Assembly (NCBI GenBank): GCA_002789015.1
Contig: PFSJ01000026.1
Span: forward strand, 1 to 50,295
Length of the DNA stretch: 50,295 nucleotides
Source of the DNA: a candidate division WWE3 bacterium CG_4_9_14_0_2_um_filter_35_11
GTDB taxonomy: Bacteria; Patescibacteriota; WWE3; 2-01-FULL-39-13
Reading direction: 5' to 3'
Below the pieces are notes generated by a model. It saw nothing but the letters and a program-made list of their open reading frames with translations. It was not told the DNA's origin and made no database searches. Every line of letters begins with the position of its first letter. Within the stretch, counting starts at the first letter, position 1. The position numbers and the translations under genes were made by a program. Shown here in pieces: positions 13,752-22,754 of the stretch.

Positions 13752-15152
13752 ATGAAAAAATTCTTCCAAAATCCTAAAAATGTTCTTTTAATGGTTATGA
13801 CACTTGTTGCTTTTGTCATAATGATTGATTTGCCCTTGATTCCTGTGAAAATAAATTACGAGTTACCTAAGTTTTTAGGTGGACAGACAATTAAATATGA
13901 TCGGATGATCGGTGGTTATGATCTATATGCATTCAACGGAAAATTAAGAAGAGATTTGTCTATTAGAAAAGGTTTAGATATTGCAGGTGGAGTTAGCGTT
14001 CTTTTAGAAGCAGATATGTCTTCAATTGTTGATTCTGATAGGGCAGATGCTCTTAATTCGCTAAAAGATGTTATCGAGAGAAGGGTCAATTTACTCGGAA
14101 TATCAGAGGCGTCTGTTCAGACTTCGAATGTTTCAGATAAGTATCGAATTATTGTTGAATTAGCTGGTGTATTTGACACAAACCAGGCGTTATCAACGAT
14201 CGGCCAGGTTGCACAGTTAGATTTTAGAATTGAGGACACTGAAACTCCGCCAGATGAGACAACTGGTGTTCCGAATTTTATTCCGACAGATTTAAGCGGA
14301 GCTAACTTGCAAAAAGCTTCAGTTGTATTTGACCAAGATCAAACATTAAATTCATCAGAGCCAAAAATACAGCTTCAATTTAATACTGAAGGTGCTAAAA
14401 AATTTAAGGAAATAACAGAGCAAAATATTGGAAAAAGAGTCGCCATTTATTTAGATAACCAAATTGTGATTGCTCCAGTTGTTCAAAGTGCAATTTTAGA
14501 CGGCAGGGCAATAATTACCGGACAATTTACTCTTGATGACGCAAAAATATTAGTTACACAATTAAACGCAGGGGCACTGCCTGTTCCTGTTAAGGTTTTA
14601 GAACAACGAACAGTTGGTCCTACACTTGGTCAGGAATCAGTTAATAAAAGTGTTTTTGCCGGTATTGTCGGTTTATCGCTTGTTATTTTGTTTATGATTT
14701 TTTATTATGGTCGATTGGGGTTTCTGGCGAGTATTGCGCTTGTGATTTATGGATTAGTTACATTGGCCATATATAAATTTGTTCCAGTTGTATTGACTCT
14801 TCCGGGGCTTGCAGGGTTCATATTATCAATTGGAATGGCAGTTGATGCCAATATTTTGATTTTTGAAAGGATAAAAGAAGAATTGCGACTCGATAAACCG
14901 TTAAGTATTGCTTTGGAAAATGGATTTGGAAGATCATGGGATTCGATTAGAGATGCAAACTTAGTGACCATAATAACGGCGTTCATATTATTTAATCCAT
15001 TTGAGTGGGGCTTTTTGCCAACTTCTGGGCCTGTTCGCGGATTCGCATTAACATTAGCACTTGGAATATTTATTAGTTTGTTTACTGGGGTGATAATTAC
15101 AAGGAATCTTGTAAGAGTTTTTTATAAACGAAGTTTGAGGACTAAAAAATGA
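13752..15152 (+). CDS. secD: Protein translocase subunit SecD
   Basis: A 466-aa SecD, which with SecF uses the proton-motive force to complete export through SecYEG. There is an N-terminal membrane helix (about 11-31). The periplasmic P1 domain starts at RKGLDIAGGVSVLLEAD and has the ferredoxin-like half VIERRVNLLGISEASVQ. Five C-terminal helices follow, including the conserved GMAVDANILIFERIKEEL and a GFGRSWDSIRDAN loop. The length is shorter than E. coli SecD (615 aa) but normal for small genomes. The stop overlaps the secF start (ATGA at 15149). Confidence 0.95.
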   Translation: MKKFFQNPKNVLLMVMTLVAFVIMIDLPLIPVKINYELPKFLGGQTIKYDRMIGGYDLYAFNGKLRRDLSIRKGLDIAGGVSVLLEADMSSIVDSDRADALNSLKDVIERRVNLLGISEASVQTSNVSDKYRIIVELAGVFDTNQALSTIGQVAQLDFRIEDTETPPDETTGVPNFIPTDLSGANLQKASVVFDQDQTLNSSEPKIQLQFNTEGAKKFKEITEQNIGKRVAIYLDNQIVIAPVVQSAILDGRAIITGQFTLDDAKILVTQLNAGALPVPVKVLEQRTVGPTLGQESVNKSVFAGIVGLSLVILFMIFYYGRLGFLASIALVIYGLVTLAIYKFVPVVLTLPGLAGFILSIGMAVDANILIFERIKEELRLDKPLSIALENGFGRSWDSIRDANLVTIITAFILFNPFEWGFLPTSGPVRGFALTLALGIFISLFTGVIITRNLVRVFYKRSLRTKK

Positions 15153-16033
15153 TTAACTTCATGAAGTTTAGAAATCTATATTTTTTAATATCAGGAATAT
15201 TTTTGTTAGCATCCATTTTATCTTTGATATTTTGGGGTTTAAGGCCCGCAATTGATTTTACTGGCGGAGCATTGCTTGAAGTAACAATAGAAAACCCAGA
15301 GAAAATTATTGCTACGGATGATATGGAAACTTTTGTATCTGAAGTTAGTGATGTAAAAATAAATTCAATTCAATCTGTCAGTGATACACAAAATTATATT
15401 TTAAAACTTAATAACATTGATGAAGCCAAAAAGACAGAAATAATCTCAAAACTTGAAGAGCAATATCAAACTGTAACAGAGATAAGATTTGAAACAGTTG
15501 GTCCAACTTTAGGAAAAGAACTTTTGGTAAAGACGGCGGCGGCGATTTTAATCGCCGCCGCCCTAATTCTCTTATATGTCGCATACCAATTTAAAAGCAG
15601 AATTTATGGTATGTCTGCAATTTTAGCTATGCTTCACGATACATTAATTTTGGTTGGGTCTTTTGCAATTTTTGGGCGCCTTGCAGGCGTAGAAATCGAT
15701 ACACTTTTTGTTACAGCGGTTTTAACGACTTTAAGTTTTAGCGTCCATGATACGATAGTCGTTTTCGATAGAATCCGTGAGTCTTTAAAGCAAAGTCCAA
15801 ATTCAAAACCGGTTGATCTTGTCAATAAGGCGGTTACAGGAACTCTTTCAAGGTCAATCAATAATTCAATGACAATAATTTTTATGCTTACAGCGTTATC
15901 TTTACTTGGTGGAATTTCTATCAAGTGGTTTTCTGTTGCTCTTTTAGTTGGAACAGTAACGGGAACCTATTCCTCGACTTTCGTCGCAGTTCCATTATTA
16001 TTAGTATTTCTTAGAAACAAGAAAACCTTTTGA
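15149..16033 (+). CDS. secF: Protein translocase subunit SecF
   Basis: A 294-aa SecF. The first helix is followed by the signature DFTGGALLEV, a small periplasmic domain ending ETVGPTLGKEL, and five membrane helices with the conserved VHDTIVVFDRIRES and NKAVTGTLSRSINNSMTI motifs. It forms one complex with the preceding SecD. The first helix after the periplasmic domain is coded by GCG and GCC alanine codons arranged as a perfect palindrome (15535-15562). The gene is translationally coupled to secD by a 4-base overlap. Confidence 0.95.
   Translation: MINFMKFRNLYFLISGIFLLASILSLIFWGLRPAIDFTGGALLEVTIENPEKIIATDDMETFVSEVSDVKINSIQSVSDTQNYILKLNNIDEAKKTEIISKLEEQYQTVTEIRFETVGPTLGKELLVKTAAAILIAAALILLYVAYQFKSRIYGMSAILAMLHDTLILVGSFAIFGRLAGVEIDTLFVTAVLTTLSFSVHDTIVVFDRIRESLKQSPNSKPVDLVNKAVTGTLSRSINNSMTIIFMLTALSLLGGISIKWFSVALLVGTVTGTYSSTFVAVPLLLVFLRNKKTF
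15535..15562. repeat. Perfect 13-bp palindrome inside secF
   Basis: Arms GGCGGCGGCGATT (15535-15547) and its exact complement (15550-15562), separated by 2 nt. It encodes the Ala-rich start of a membrane helix (AAAAILIAAAL), with GCG codons on one arm and GCC codons on the other. Almost pure GC arms stand out in this AT-rich gene. Confidence 0.85.
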
Positions 16034-16038
16034 TTAGA

Positions 16039-16067
16039 TTGTTAAACTGCCTTTTTCGTGCTAGTTT
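16039..16067 (+). promoter_or_regulatory. Promoter of the mur gene cluster
   Basis: TTGTTA (16039-16044), a 17-nt spacer and TAGTTT (16062-16067), then 9 nt to ATG 16077. Transcription would start about 3 nt before the murA start codon. This is the only clear promoter between secF and murA. Confidence 0.55.
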
Positions 16068-16076
16068 TGAATCAAG

Positions 16077-17387
16077 ATGAATGGCACAGTAAAAATAAGA
16101 GGTGGCAGAAAACTTTCTGGTACCGTGACACCGATTCCAAATAAAAATGCTATTGTTGCTGCAATTCCAGCCGCAATATTAACAAACGAAACGATTGTTT
16201 TCCATAATGTTCCAAAATCAACAGATGTAGAGAAGCTTTTAGAAATGATGAAGCTTTTGGGAGCCGATATTGATGATTCAAGTTATGATAATCTTAAAAT
16301 AAATTGTTCAAAGGTCGAGTCTTATAAAGTAGATAAAACTTTAGGTGAAAAAATCAGAGCCTCAATAATGTTTGCAGGACCGCTTCTTGCAAGGTTTGGC
16401 GTTGCTGAAATTCCTGTTCCTGGCGGGTGTGTACTTGGAGCAAGATCAATTTCTGCACATGTTGATGTGTTTCAAAAAGCTGGCGTAAAAATTGAATATA
16501 TGGGTAATTTTGTTAGGTTTACTGCTCCTTCAAATGTAAAGAAAGATTATTTTATATGGCAAACCGAAGCAAGCGTTACAGCAACTGAAAATTTGGCAAT
16601 GTATGCAAGTGGAGTTGAAAATAAATTTGAGATTGTTGATGCTGCATGTGAGCCACATGTTTCCCAGGTTTTAAAACTTTTATCTGATATGGGGGCTGAT
16701 GTTAAAGGAATCGGTTCAAATAAAATTGTTATCACCGGAAGCAAATCTTTAAAAAGTGCCGAGTTTACACCAGAACCAGATTTTGTTGATATCGCAGGAT
16801 ACATTGTAGCTGCTGCAATTACACGTGGAGAAATTACAATTAAAGGCGCGAATAAATCAGATTCAATTGGCGGAATTGTTCAATGGTTTGAGAAATTTAA
16901 TATTTCTATCAAGCAGGACGGCGATGATTTAATTGTAAATGGAAGTTCTGATTTGGAAATTGATATTGAAAGTTCTGGATTTCCTTTAGCAGGGAAAGGT
17001 CTTCCAAAACTTTATCCAAGGCCGTGGCCTGGTTTTCCAGTTGATGTGATTCCAGTTATGGTAACACTTGCTTGCAAGCTTCGTGGCCAGCTTTTAATTT
17101 CAAATTGGATGTATGAAACTGGGCTTGATTTTGCGCGAGAACTTAATTCAATCGGTGCAGATATTTTAGTTTTGGATCCACAAAGAATAATTGTAAGAGG
17201 TCCAATTAATTTTAAAGGTGGAGAACTTGTTTCACCTGGAGTTATTCAAGCTTGCAAAGCATTATTTTTGGCAAGTCTTTGTGACGATGTGGAAACTACA
17301 ATACATGGTGTTGATATTCTAAAAAGACGTTACCCTGATATTTTTGAGACGTATAAAAGTCTTGGCGCAGATATAACTTTATTGTGA
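16077..17387 (+). CDS. murA: UDP-N-acetylglucosamine 1-carboxyvinyltransferase MurA
   Basis: A 436-aa EPSP-synthase-fold enzyme that transfers enolpyruvate from PEP to UDP-GlcNAc, the first committed step of peptidoglycan synthesis. The N-terminal PNKNA holds the substrate-binding Lys-Asn. The active-site loop reads PVPGGCVLGARSISAH and contains the catalytic Cys that fosfomycin attacks in sensitive enzymes. The C-terminal RRYPDIFETYKSLGADI is the family end motif. The central region is more divergent than in model bacteria (for example PRPWPGFPVD). It is the first gene of the mur cluster. Confidence 0.93.
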   Translation: MNGTVKIRGGRKLSGTVTPIPNKNAIVAAIPAAILTNETIVFHNVPKSTDVEKLLEMMKLLGADIDDSSYDNLKINCSKVESYKVDKTLGEKIRASIMFAGPLLARFGVAEIPVPGGCVLGARSISAHVDVFQKAGVKIEYMGNFVRFTAPSNVKKDYFIWQTEASVTATENLAMYASGVENKFEIVDAACEPHVSQVLKLLSDMGADVKGIGSNKIVITGSKSLKSAEFTPEPDFVDIAGYIVAAAITRGEITIKGANKSDSIGGIVQWFEKFNISIKQDGDDLIVNGSSDLEIDIESSGFPLAGKGLPKLYPRPWPGFPVDVIPVMVTLACKLRGQLLISNWMYETGLDFARELNSIGADILVLDPQRIIVRGPINFKGGELVSPGVIQACKALFLASLCDDVETTIHGVDILKRRYPDIFETYKSLGADITLL

Positions 17388-17403
17388 TTGTCTATAAACT
17401 TGT

Positions 17404-18390
17404 ATGTATAACACATTTGGCGTAAAGGCCAGCTCCTTGTACTACGAGGATGCGAATTCACTTCCAGAGCTTATTGAAATTCTAAATAATCCTTTGTACG
17501 AAAATGTTAAGAAATTTATTCTTGGTGGTGGAAGTAATACTTTGTTTACGCAAGATTTTAATGGACTTGTCATAAAAATTTCTTTAAAAGGAATTGATGT
17601 TGAAAAATCTGATGATAAAAATATTTATTTGCGAGCTTTTGCTGGTGAGATTTGGGATGACATAGTTTCGTATTGTGTAGACCATAAATATCATGGCATG
17701 GAGAATTTATCTGGTATTCCTGGTCTTGTTGGGGCAACTCCAATTCAAAATATCGGTGCTTATGGTCTAGAAGTAAAAGACACTATTGAATCTGTCAACG
17801 CAATAAATGTCGATACAAAAGAACTAAAAACCTTTTCAAATGTTGAATGTAAGTTTGGCTATCGTGATAGTCTTTTCAAGACAGAGCATAAAGGGAAATA
17901 TATTGTTGTTTCAGTTTTATACAAATTGTCAAAAGATTCGGCTCTAAATTTATCGTATAAAGCTTTAAAGGATTATTTTGATTTAGCGGGAAACAACAAT
18001 CCAAAAATTTCAGACGTGCGTGATGCTGTTTTGAAAATTAGAGGTGAAAAACTTCCAGATCAAAATAAATATGGAACAGCGGGATCCTTTTTTAAAAATC
18101 CAATCGTTTCGAAACCAAAATTCGAAAATTTACAAATTAAATATACTGATATGCCTTTTTATATAATTGACGATGAAAATTATAAAGTTCCTGCTGGATG
18201 GTTGATTGAAAAGGCTGGATTTAAAGGAAAGCGATTTGGTAATTGTGGCGTATATGAAAAACAAGCTTTGGTTTTAATAAATTATGGAGGAGCTACTGGA
18301 CTCGAAATCTTGAAGTTGTCCGAACAGATTCAAGATAAAGTTAATGGTTTGTTTAATATTAAACTGGAAAGAGAGGTTATTGTTGTATGA
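17404..18390 (+). CDS. murB: UDP-N-acetylenolpyruvoylglucosamine reductase MurB
   Basis: A 328-aa FAD-dependent reductase that turns the MurA product into UDP-MurNAc. Visible are the FAD-binding FILGGGSNTLF, the second FAD segment NLSGIPGLVGATPIQNIGAYG, FGYRDSLFK, and the C-terminal substrate segment YGTAGSFFKNP, whose Ser is the proton donor. The end pattern (PAGWLIEKAGFKGKRFGNCGVY) fits type I enzymes. TATAAA ends 5 nt before the ATG, although the gene is 16 nt after murA and is probably in its operon. The stop overlaps the murC start (ATGA). Confidence 0.94.
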   Translation: MYNTFGVKASSLYYEDANSLPELIEILNNPLYENVKKFILGGGSNTLFTQDFNGLVIKISLKGIDVEKSDDKNIYLRAFAGEIWDDIVSYCVDHKYHGMENLSGIPGLVGATPIQNIGAYGLEVKDTIESVNAINVDTKELKTFSNVECKFGYRDSLFKTEHKGKYIVVSVLYKLSKDSALNLSYKALKDYFDLAGNNNPKISDVRDAVLKIRGEKLPDQNKYGTAGSFFKNPIVSKPKFENLQIKYTDMPFYIIDDENYKVPAGWLIEKAGFKGKRFGNCGVYEKQALVLINYGGATGLEILKLSEQIQDKVNGLFNIKLEREVIVV

Positions 18391-19736
18391 AAGTTCACAT
18401 CGCAGGAATAGGGGGAGAAGGTTGGTCTTGGATTGCAAAGGTTCTTATTGAAAAAGGTTGGGATGTTTCTGGATGCGATATTTCGGAAAATAATAGAATT
18501 TTGGATTTGAAAAAACTTGGATTTAAAGATTTTAAATTAGGAAATTCACCTTCGCATATCAAGAAGGATTTGGACGCATTTTTATATACATCGGCGATTA
18601 AATATAATGTCGAAAATAAAAAAGAGCTTGATAAAGCGCTTGAGGTTGGTGTGAAGTCGTATGAAAGAAATGAATTCTTGCCAATTTTATTAAACGATAG
18701 AGATATTATTGCGATTTCAGGAACACACGGAAAGACAACCACGACTTCGATGGTTGCTTATTTAATTGATGCTTTGGGTGATAAATGCGGATTTGGAATT
18801 GGTGGAACTTCTTTAAACTTAAAGACAAATGGAAGAAATGGAGAATCTAAAAACTTTGTAATCGAAGCAGATGAATTCGCTGATGCATTTTTAGGATTAA
18901 ATCCGAAGCTTGCAGTTATCACATCTTTGGAAATGGATCATCACGATTATTTCCCTGATTTTGATTTATACGTAAATTCTTTTTGTAAGTTTGTATCAAA
19001 TGTTAAACCAGATGGAACTGTTTTGATGTGGGGAGATGAAACGCCTGTGGAAAAATTTAAGTCTATTTCTACTGGAAACTTTATGACGTATGGTGAAAGC
19101 AAGTCTAATGATATTGTGATAAGTGAAATTGAAATAAATGGATTTGAAACGAGTTGGAATTTTGAAATAGGAAAAAATATTTATAACGCGAAAGTTTTGT
19201 TTCCTGGGAAGCAGTATGCATTTGATGCTACGGCGGCCCTGGTTGTTTGTATGATTATGGGTTTTGATATCAACGATGCAATCTCAAAGTTAAACTTATT
19301 TAAAGGGACGGGCCGCCGGTTTCAATCATCTGTCAAAAATGGAATTACCGTTGTAAATGATTACGGTCATCATCCAACCGAAATTAAAGTAACTGTTAAC
19401 GCAGCAAAATCAACTGGAAAGCATGTGATCGTTATTTACGAACCTCATCAATATAAAAGATGCGCGGAGCTTCTAAATGAATTTGGCGGAGTTTTTAGTG
19501 GAATTGATTTAATTCAATGTCCGATTTATGCATCTAGAGAAAATCCTCCATATCCAATTACGAACGAAGATTTTTTTAATGTGACAAAGTCGGGGACAGT
19601 TAGCTCCATTTTGTGTAGTTCACTAGATGAAGCAATCTCAAAAACTTTAGAAAAATCTAAAAAAAATGATTTAATTTTGGTTCTTGCTGTTGGGCATGGA
19701 GATTTCATAGTTCATAGTTTACTGGAAAGGATATAA
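18387..19736 (+). CDS. murC: UDP-N-acetylmuramate--L-alanine ligase MurC
   Basis: A 449-aa Mur ligase that adds L-Ala to UDP-MurNAc. The N-terminal Rossmann-like domain begins HIAGIGGEGWSWIAK. The ATPase domain has the P-loop SGTHGKTTTTS, EADEFADAF and LEMDHHDYF. The C-terminal domain has VNDYGHHPTEI and YEPHQYKR. The GHHPTEI motif separates MurC from MurD/E/F; an Mpl-type ligase would look similar, but the operon position favours MurC. It is coupled to murB by a 4-base overlap. Confidence 0.92.
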   Translation: MKVHIAGIGGEGWSWIAKVLIEKGWDVSGCDISENNRILDLKKLGFKDFKLGNSPSHIKKDLDAFLYTSAIKYNVENKKELDKALEVGVKSYERNEFLPILLNDRDIIAISGTHGKTTTTSMVAYLIDALGDKCGFGIGGTSLNLKTNGRNGESKNFVIEADEFADAFLGLNPKLAVITSLEMDHHDYFPDFDLYVNSFCKFVSNVKPDGTVLMWGDETPVEKFKSISTGNFMTYGESKSNDIVISEIEINGFETSWNFEIGKNIYNAKVLFPGKQYAFDATAALVVCMIMGFDINDAISKLNLFKGTGRRFQSSVKNGITVVNDYGHHPTEIKVTVNAAKSTGKHVIVIYEPHQYKRCAELLNEFGGVFSGIDLIQCPIYASRENPPYPITNEDFFNVTKSGTVSSILCSSLDEAISKTLEKSKKNDLILVLAVGHGDFIVHSLLERI

Positions 19737-19745
19737 TCCTTGAAC

Positions 19746-21071
19746 ATGAATATTTTTCCTGAATTTAAAAATAAAAAAATTGTTATTTGGGGTTTTGGAA
19801 TTCATGGAAATGGTCCAGCCGCCGTAAAGTTTTTTTCCCAAAATAGCGCGAATATTTTAGTAACAGATTTAAAAACCAAGGCAGAGCTTACTGATTCACT
19901 AAATGGGATTAAAGATATTCCAAATGTCGAATATGTTTTAGGTGAGCATAGGGAATCTGATTTTATAAATGCAGATATGGTTTTTAGATCTCCTGCAATT
20001 CCAAAAGAGGTTCCACTTTTTAAGTTTATTAAAGATTATGAAATTGAAATACAAATGGCCGAGGGTTTCTTTTTAAAATATTCCAAAACAAAAAATGTTA
20101 TTGGAGTAACTGGTACAAAAGGAAAAACGACGACTTCGACTTTATTGACTGAAGTTATTAGAGATCAAGGTTTGAATGTTTATCAAGCTGGAACTCCTGG
20201 AAATTCCGCGATGGATTTAGTTACAAAAGTAACGCCTACAGATTGGGTTGTTTTGGAAATTTCAAGTTGGGATTGTGAAGGTTTGGATGAGAATAAAGTT
20301 TCTCCGCATGTCGGAATTATTACAAATATTTCACATGATCATCTAAATCGTTATGCGTCGTATAAAGATTATGCAATGTCAAAAGTTTCGATTTTTAAAT
20401 ATCAAAATTTAGATGATTTTTTTGTGACAATTAAAGACGGCGAATTTACAAAAGATTTTTTGGATATTTCTAAATCGAAGAATATTTTGATTGATACAAA
20501 TTCGCAAGAATATGATTTTTCTAGCGCTCATTTAAAAGGTGAACACAATGTTAGAAATATGGCATTGTGCTTTGAGGTTGCAAAGGTTTTAGGTTTTGAT
20601 TTGCAAAAAACCAAAAAGGCGATTTTGAATTTTAGAGGAGTTCCTTATAGGCAAGAAGAACTTGGTGAAATTAATGGCGTTTTGTTTGTAAATGATTCGG
20701 CGGCGACCGCTCCTGTCGCCGCAATATCAGGTATTAAAACTTATTTAGATAAAAGCCCAGTTGTGATTTTAGGTGGAGCAGATAAAAAACTAGATTATTC
20801 GGGTTTAGTAAATTATGTTTTAGAGACAAAAGTTGATTATCTTCTTTTGAAGGGCACCGCAACGGATATTTACGTGAATTTAGGACTTGATGCAAGTAAG
20901 GTTTATGATGATTTTGAAACTGCAATTAGATGTGCATTTAATATCGCAAAAAATAAAAATGGTGTTGTTTTGCTTTCACCTGGGACTGCTAGTTTTGGAA
21001 TGTTTAAAAATGAGTTTGATCGTGGAGATAAGTTTAATTTGATTTTTAATGAACTGAAGAATGAAAATTGA
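19746..21071 (+). CDS. murD: UDP-N-acetylmuramoylalanine--D-glutamate ligase MurD
   Basis: A 441-aa ligase that adds D-Glu to UDP-MurNAc-L-Ala. Domain 1 starts IVIWGFGIHGNGPAAVKF. Domain 2 has the P-loop GVTGTKGKTTTS, LEISSWDCEGL, TNISHDHLNRYAS and the Lys (YAMSKVSIF) that is carbamylated in the family. Domain 3 has VNDSAATAPVAA and a final LLSPGTASFGMFKNEFDRGDKF, where the model-bacterial NDSKATN is changed. I choose ATG 19746: TATAAT (19732-19737) ends 8 nt before it, inside the end of murC, so an internal promoter is possible. A TTG at 19740 would also fit the frame. Confidence 0.92.
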   Translation: MNIFPEFKNKKIVIWGFGIHGNGPAAVKFFSQNSANILVTDLKTKAELTDSLNGIKDIPNVEYVLGEHRESDFINADMVFRSPAIPKEVPLFKFIKDYEIEIQMAEGFFLKYSKTKNVIGVTGTKGKTTTSTLLTEVIRDQGLNVYQAGTPGNSAMDLVTKVTPTDWVVLEISSWDCEGLDENKVSPHVGIITNISHDHLNRYASYKDYAMSKVSIFKYQNLDDFFVTIKDGEFTKDFLDISKSKNILIDTNSQEYDFSSAHLKGEHNVRNMALCFEVAKVLGFDLQKTKKAILNFRGVPYRQEELGEINGVLFVNDSAATAPVAAISGIKTYLDKSPVVILGGADKKLDYSGLVNYVLETKVDYLLLKGTATDIYVNLGLDASKVYDDFETAIRCAFNIAKNKNGVVLLSPGTASFGMFKNEFDRGDKFNLIFNELKNEN

Positions 21072-22449
21072 AGTAAACGGAAATTCTTATGAAGTTAACG
21101 AAATACGTACTGATTCGAGGAAAGTGCAAAAAGGAGATTTGTTTATCGCTTATAAAGGCGTTAAGGTTGATGGCCATGATTACATAAATCAAGCAATTGA
21201 AAACGGAGCGAATGTCATAGTTTACGATGAGGGTAGCCCTTCTTCGAAAAGGGCTACCCTCATAAAAGTTGAGAACTCCCGCGAAATTTGGGCGAACCTT
21301 ATGTCCCAAAAGTATGACAATCCTCAAAAGAATTTAAAGTTCATAGGAATTACAGGCACAGATGGCAAAACAACAACCTCAAATTTTATTTATGAAATAT
21401 TAAAAGGCGCTGGCAAAAAGGTTGGAATAATTTCTACAGTTTCTGCTAAATATGGTGATATTGAGATTTCAACTGGACTTCACACAACTTCACCAGGTCC
21501 TGATGTTTTGTTTAAAATTCTTTCTGAAATGGTTGACGACAATGTCGAATATGTTGTTTTAGAAGTTACTTCTCATGCATTAATTCATAAAAGATTTTTT
21601 GGAATTCATTTTGAGGTTTGTGGTGTTACAAACGTTACTCCAGAGCATCTTGATGCTCATGGTAGTTATGAACAGTTAATAAAAGATAAGGCACTCTTAT
21701 TTGAAGCTTCAAATGTAATTACTTTAAATAAAAGTGGAACTGGGATTTCTGAAATTTCTAAATATGCAAAGAAAGAAATAATTTATAGCAGTCCTGATGA
21801 TGAATTTGTTTCGTCGCTCGGAGATTTTTTCAAAGGAATTTTTCCAGGTGAATATAATTTACAAAACGCTGCTTTAGCAGTTGAGATTTCAAAAAAGCTT
21901 GGAGTTGACTCTGCGGTTGCTATTATGGCTGTTTTAAATGCAACTCCACCAAAAGGAAGATTTCATCGTATAAAAAATCCTTTTGGCATAAATGTAATTG
22001 TTGATTTTGCTCATACTGAAAATGCTATGCGGAAAGTTTTGTCAGCCGTTTGTGAAATGAAAAAGCCAAATGAAAAATTAATTACTGTTTTTGGATGTGC
22101 GGGAGAAAGGGATTTTTATAAAAGACCAAATATGGGAAAGTCTTCTTCAGAACTTTCAGACATAGTAATTCTGACTGCAGAAGACCCACGTTCTGAAGAC
22201 GCTAATGAAATTATTAAACAAATTATAAACGGAAATCCATCCTACGAATTTATCGTTGAAGCTGATAGGCACAATGCAATTTATAAGGCAATCGAAATGG
22301 CAAAAAAAGGCGACTGGGTTTTGATTTTAGGAAAAGGCCATGAAGAATCTATGAATATAAGTGGGACCGAATATCCATGGTCTGACATAAAAGAGGCCAA
22401 AAGCTTTTTCTTTAAAAAGCGTAATGACGGTGATACACTTTTGTCATGA
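21061..22449 (+). CDS. murE: UDP-MurNAc-tripeptide synthetase MurE
   Basis: A 462-aa ligase that adds the third amino acid (a diamino acid) to UDP-MurNAc-L-Ala-D-Glu. Motifs are IRTDSRKVQKGDLFIAYKG, the P-loop GITGTDGKTTTS, the substrate segment HTTSPGPDVL, VLEVTSHAL, and VDFAHTENAMRKVL. The pocket that selects the diamino acid reads DPRSED, where mDAP enzymes have DNPR, so the third residue cannot be safely assigned; Lys is possible. The gene overlaps murD by 11 bp and the antitoxin gene by 4 bp. It contains a perfect 15-bp hairpin at 21227-21263. Confidence 0.92.
   Translation: MKIEVNGNSYEVNEIRTDSRKVQKGDLFIAYKGVKVDGHDYINQAIENGANVIVYDEGSPSSKRATLIKVENSREIWANLMSQKYDNPQKNLKFIGITGTDGKTTTSNFIYEILKGAGKKVGIISTVSAKYGDIEISTGLHTTSPGPDVLFKILSEMVDDNVEYVVLEVTSHALIHKRFFGIHFEVCGVTNVTPEHLDAHGSYEQLIKDKALLFEASNVITLNKSGTGISEISKYAKKEIIYSSPDDEFVSSLGDFFKGIFPGEYNLQNAALAVEISKKLGVDSAVAIMAVLNATPPKGRFHRIKNPFGINVIVDFAHTENAMRKVLSAVCEMKKPNEKLITVFGCAGERDFYKRPNMGKSSSELSDIVILTAEDPRSEDANEIIKQIINGNPSYEFIVEADRHNAIYKAIEMAKKGDWVLILGKGHEESMNISGTEYPWSDIKEAKSFFFKKRNDGDTLLS
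21227..21263. repeat. Perfect 15-bp hairpin inside murE
   Basis: Arms 21227-21241 and 21249-21263 (ATGAGGGTAGCCCTT and its exact complement) with a 7-nt loop. It codes for the surface loop DEGSPSSKRATL between two strands of the N-terminal domain. The same 12-base string agggtagccctt occurs in the hairpin just after rpsG. Confidence 0.9.
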
Positions 22450-22754
22450 CAAGAACGCCTAAAGAGAAAAAATTAAATAATGCTAACGGGTTTTATGTTC
22501 GTGACGAACCACTTACGATTTATAAAAGTGGCAACAGCAAAGTTGTAACTATTCCTGCTGAATTTCCTTTTGAAATCGGGGACGTTTTAAATGTTTCATA
22601 TGAAGGGGAGTCTATTAAGATGGTGAAGAGGGTTAAAGTTAAAGACGATTCAGCTCAAAGTGAACTTGCTAAACTTCAAAAAAAATATGCTGGGAATTTT
22701 GGAAACATGTCAATTGATGAACTCGAAGAATTTTTAGAGGGTATATATGAATGA
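22446..22754 (+). CDS. AbrB-type antitoxin inside the mur operon
   Basis: A 102-aa protein. After a basic start, residues about 20-62 form an AbrB/MazE-type DNA-binding domain (PLTIYKSGNSKVVTIPAEFPFEIGD). The acidic tail (MSIDELEEFLEGIYE) is typical of the toxin-binding part of VapB-like antitoxins. The ATG lies in the murE stop (ATGA at 22446), and the end overlaps the PIN toxin gene by 8 bp. It has no promoter of its own that I can see, so it is probably made from the mur transcript. Confidence 0.82.
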   Translation: MTRTPKEKKLNNANGFYVRDEPLTIYKSGNSKVVTIPAEFPFEIGDVLNVSYEGESIKMVKRVKVKDDSAQSELAKLQKKYAGNFGNMSIDELEEFLEGIYE

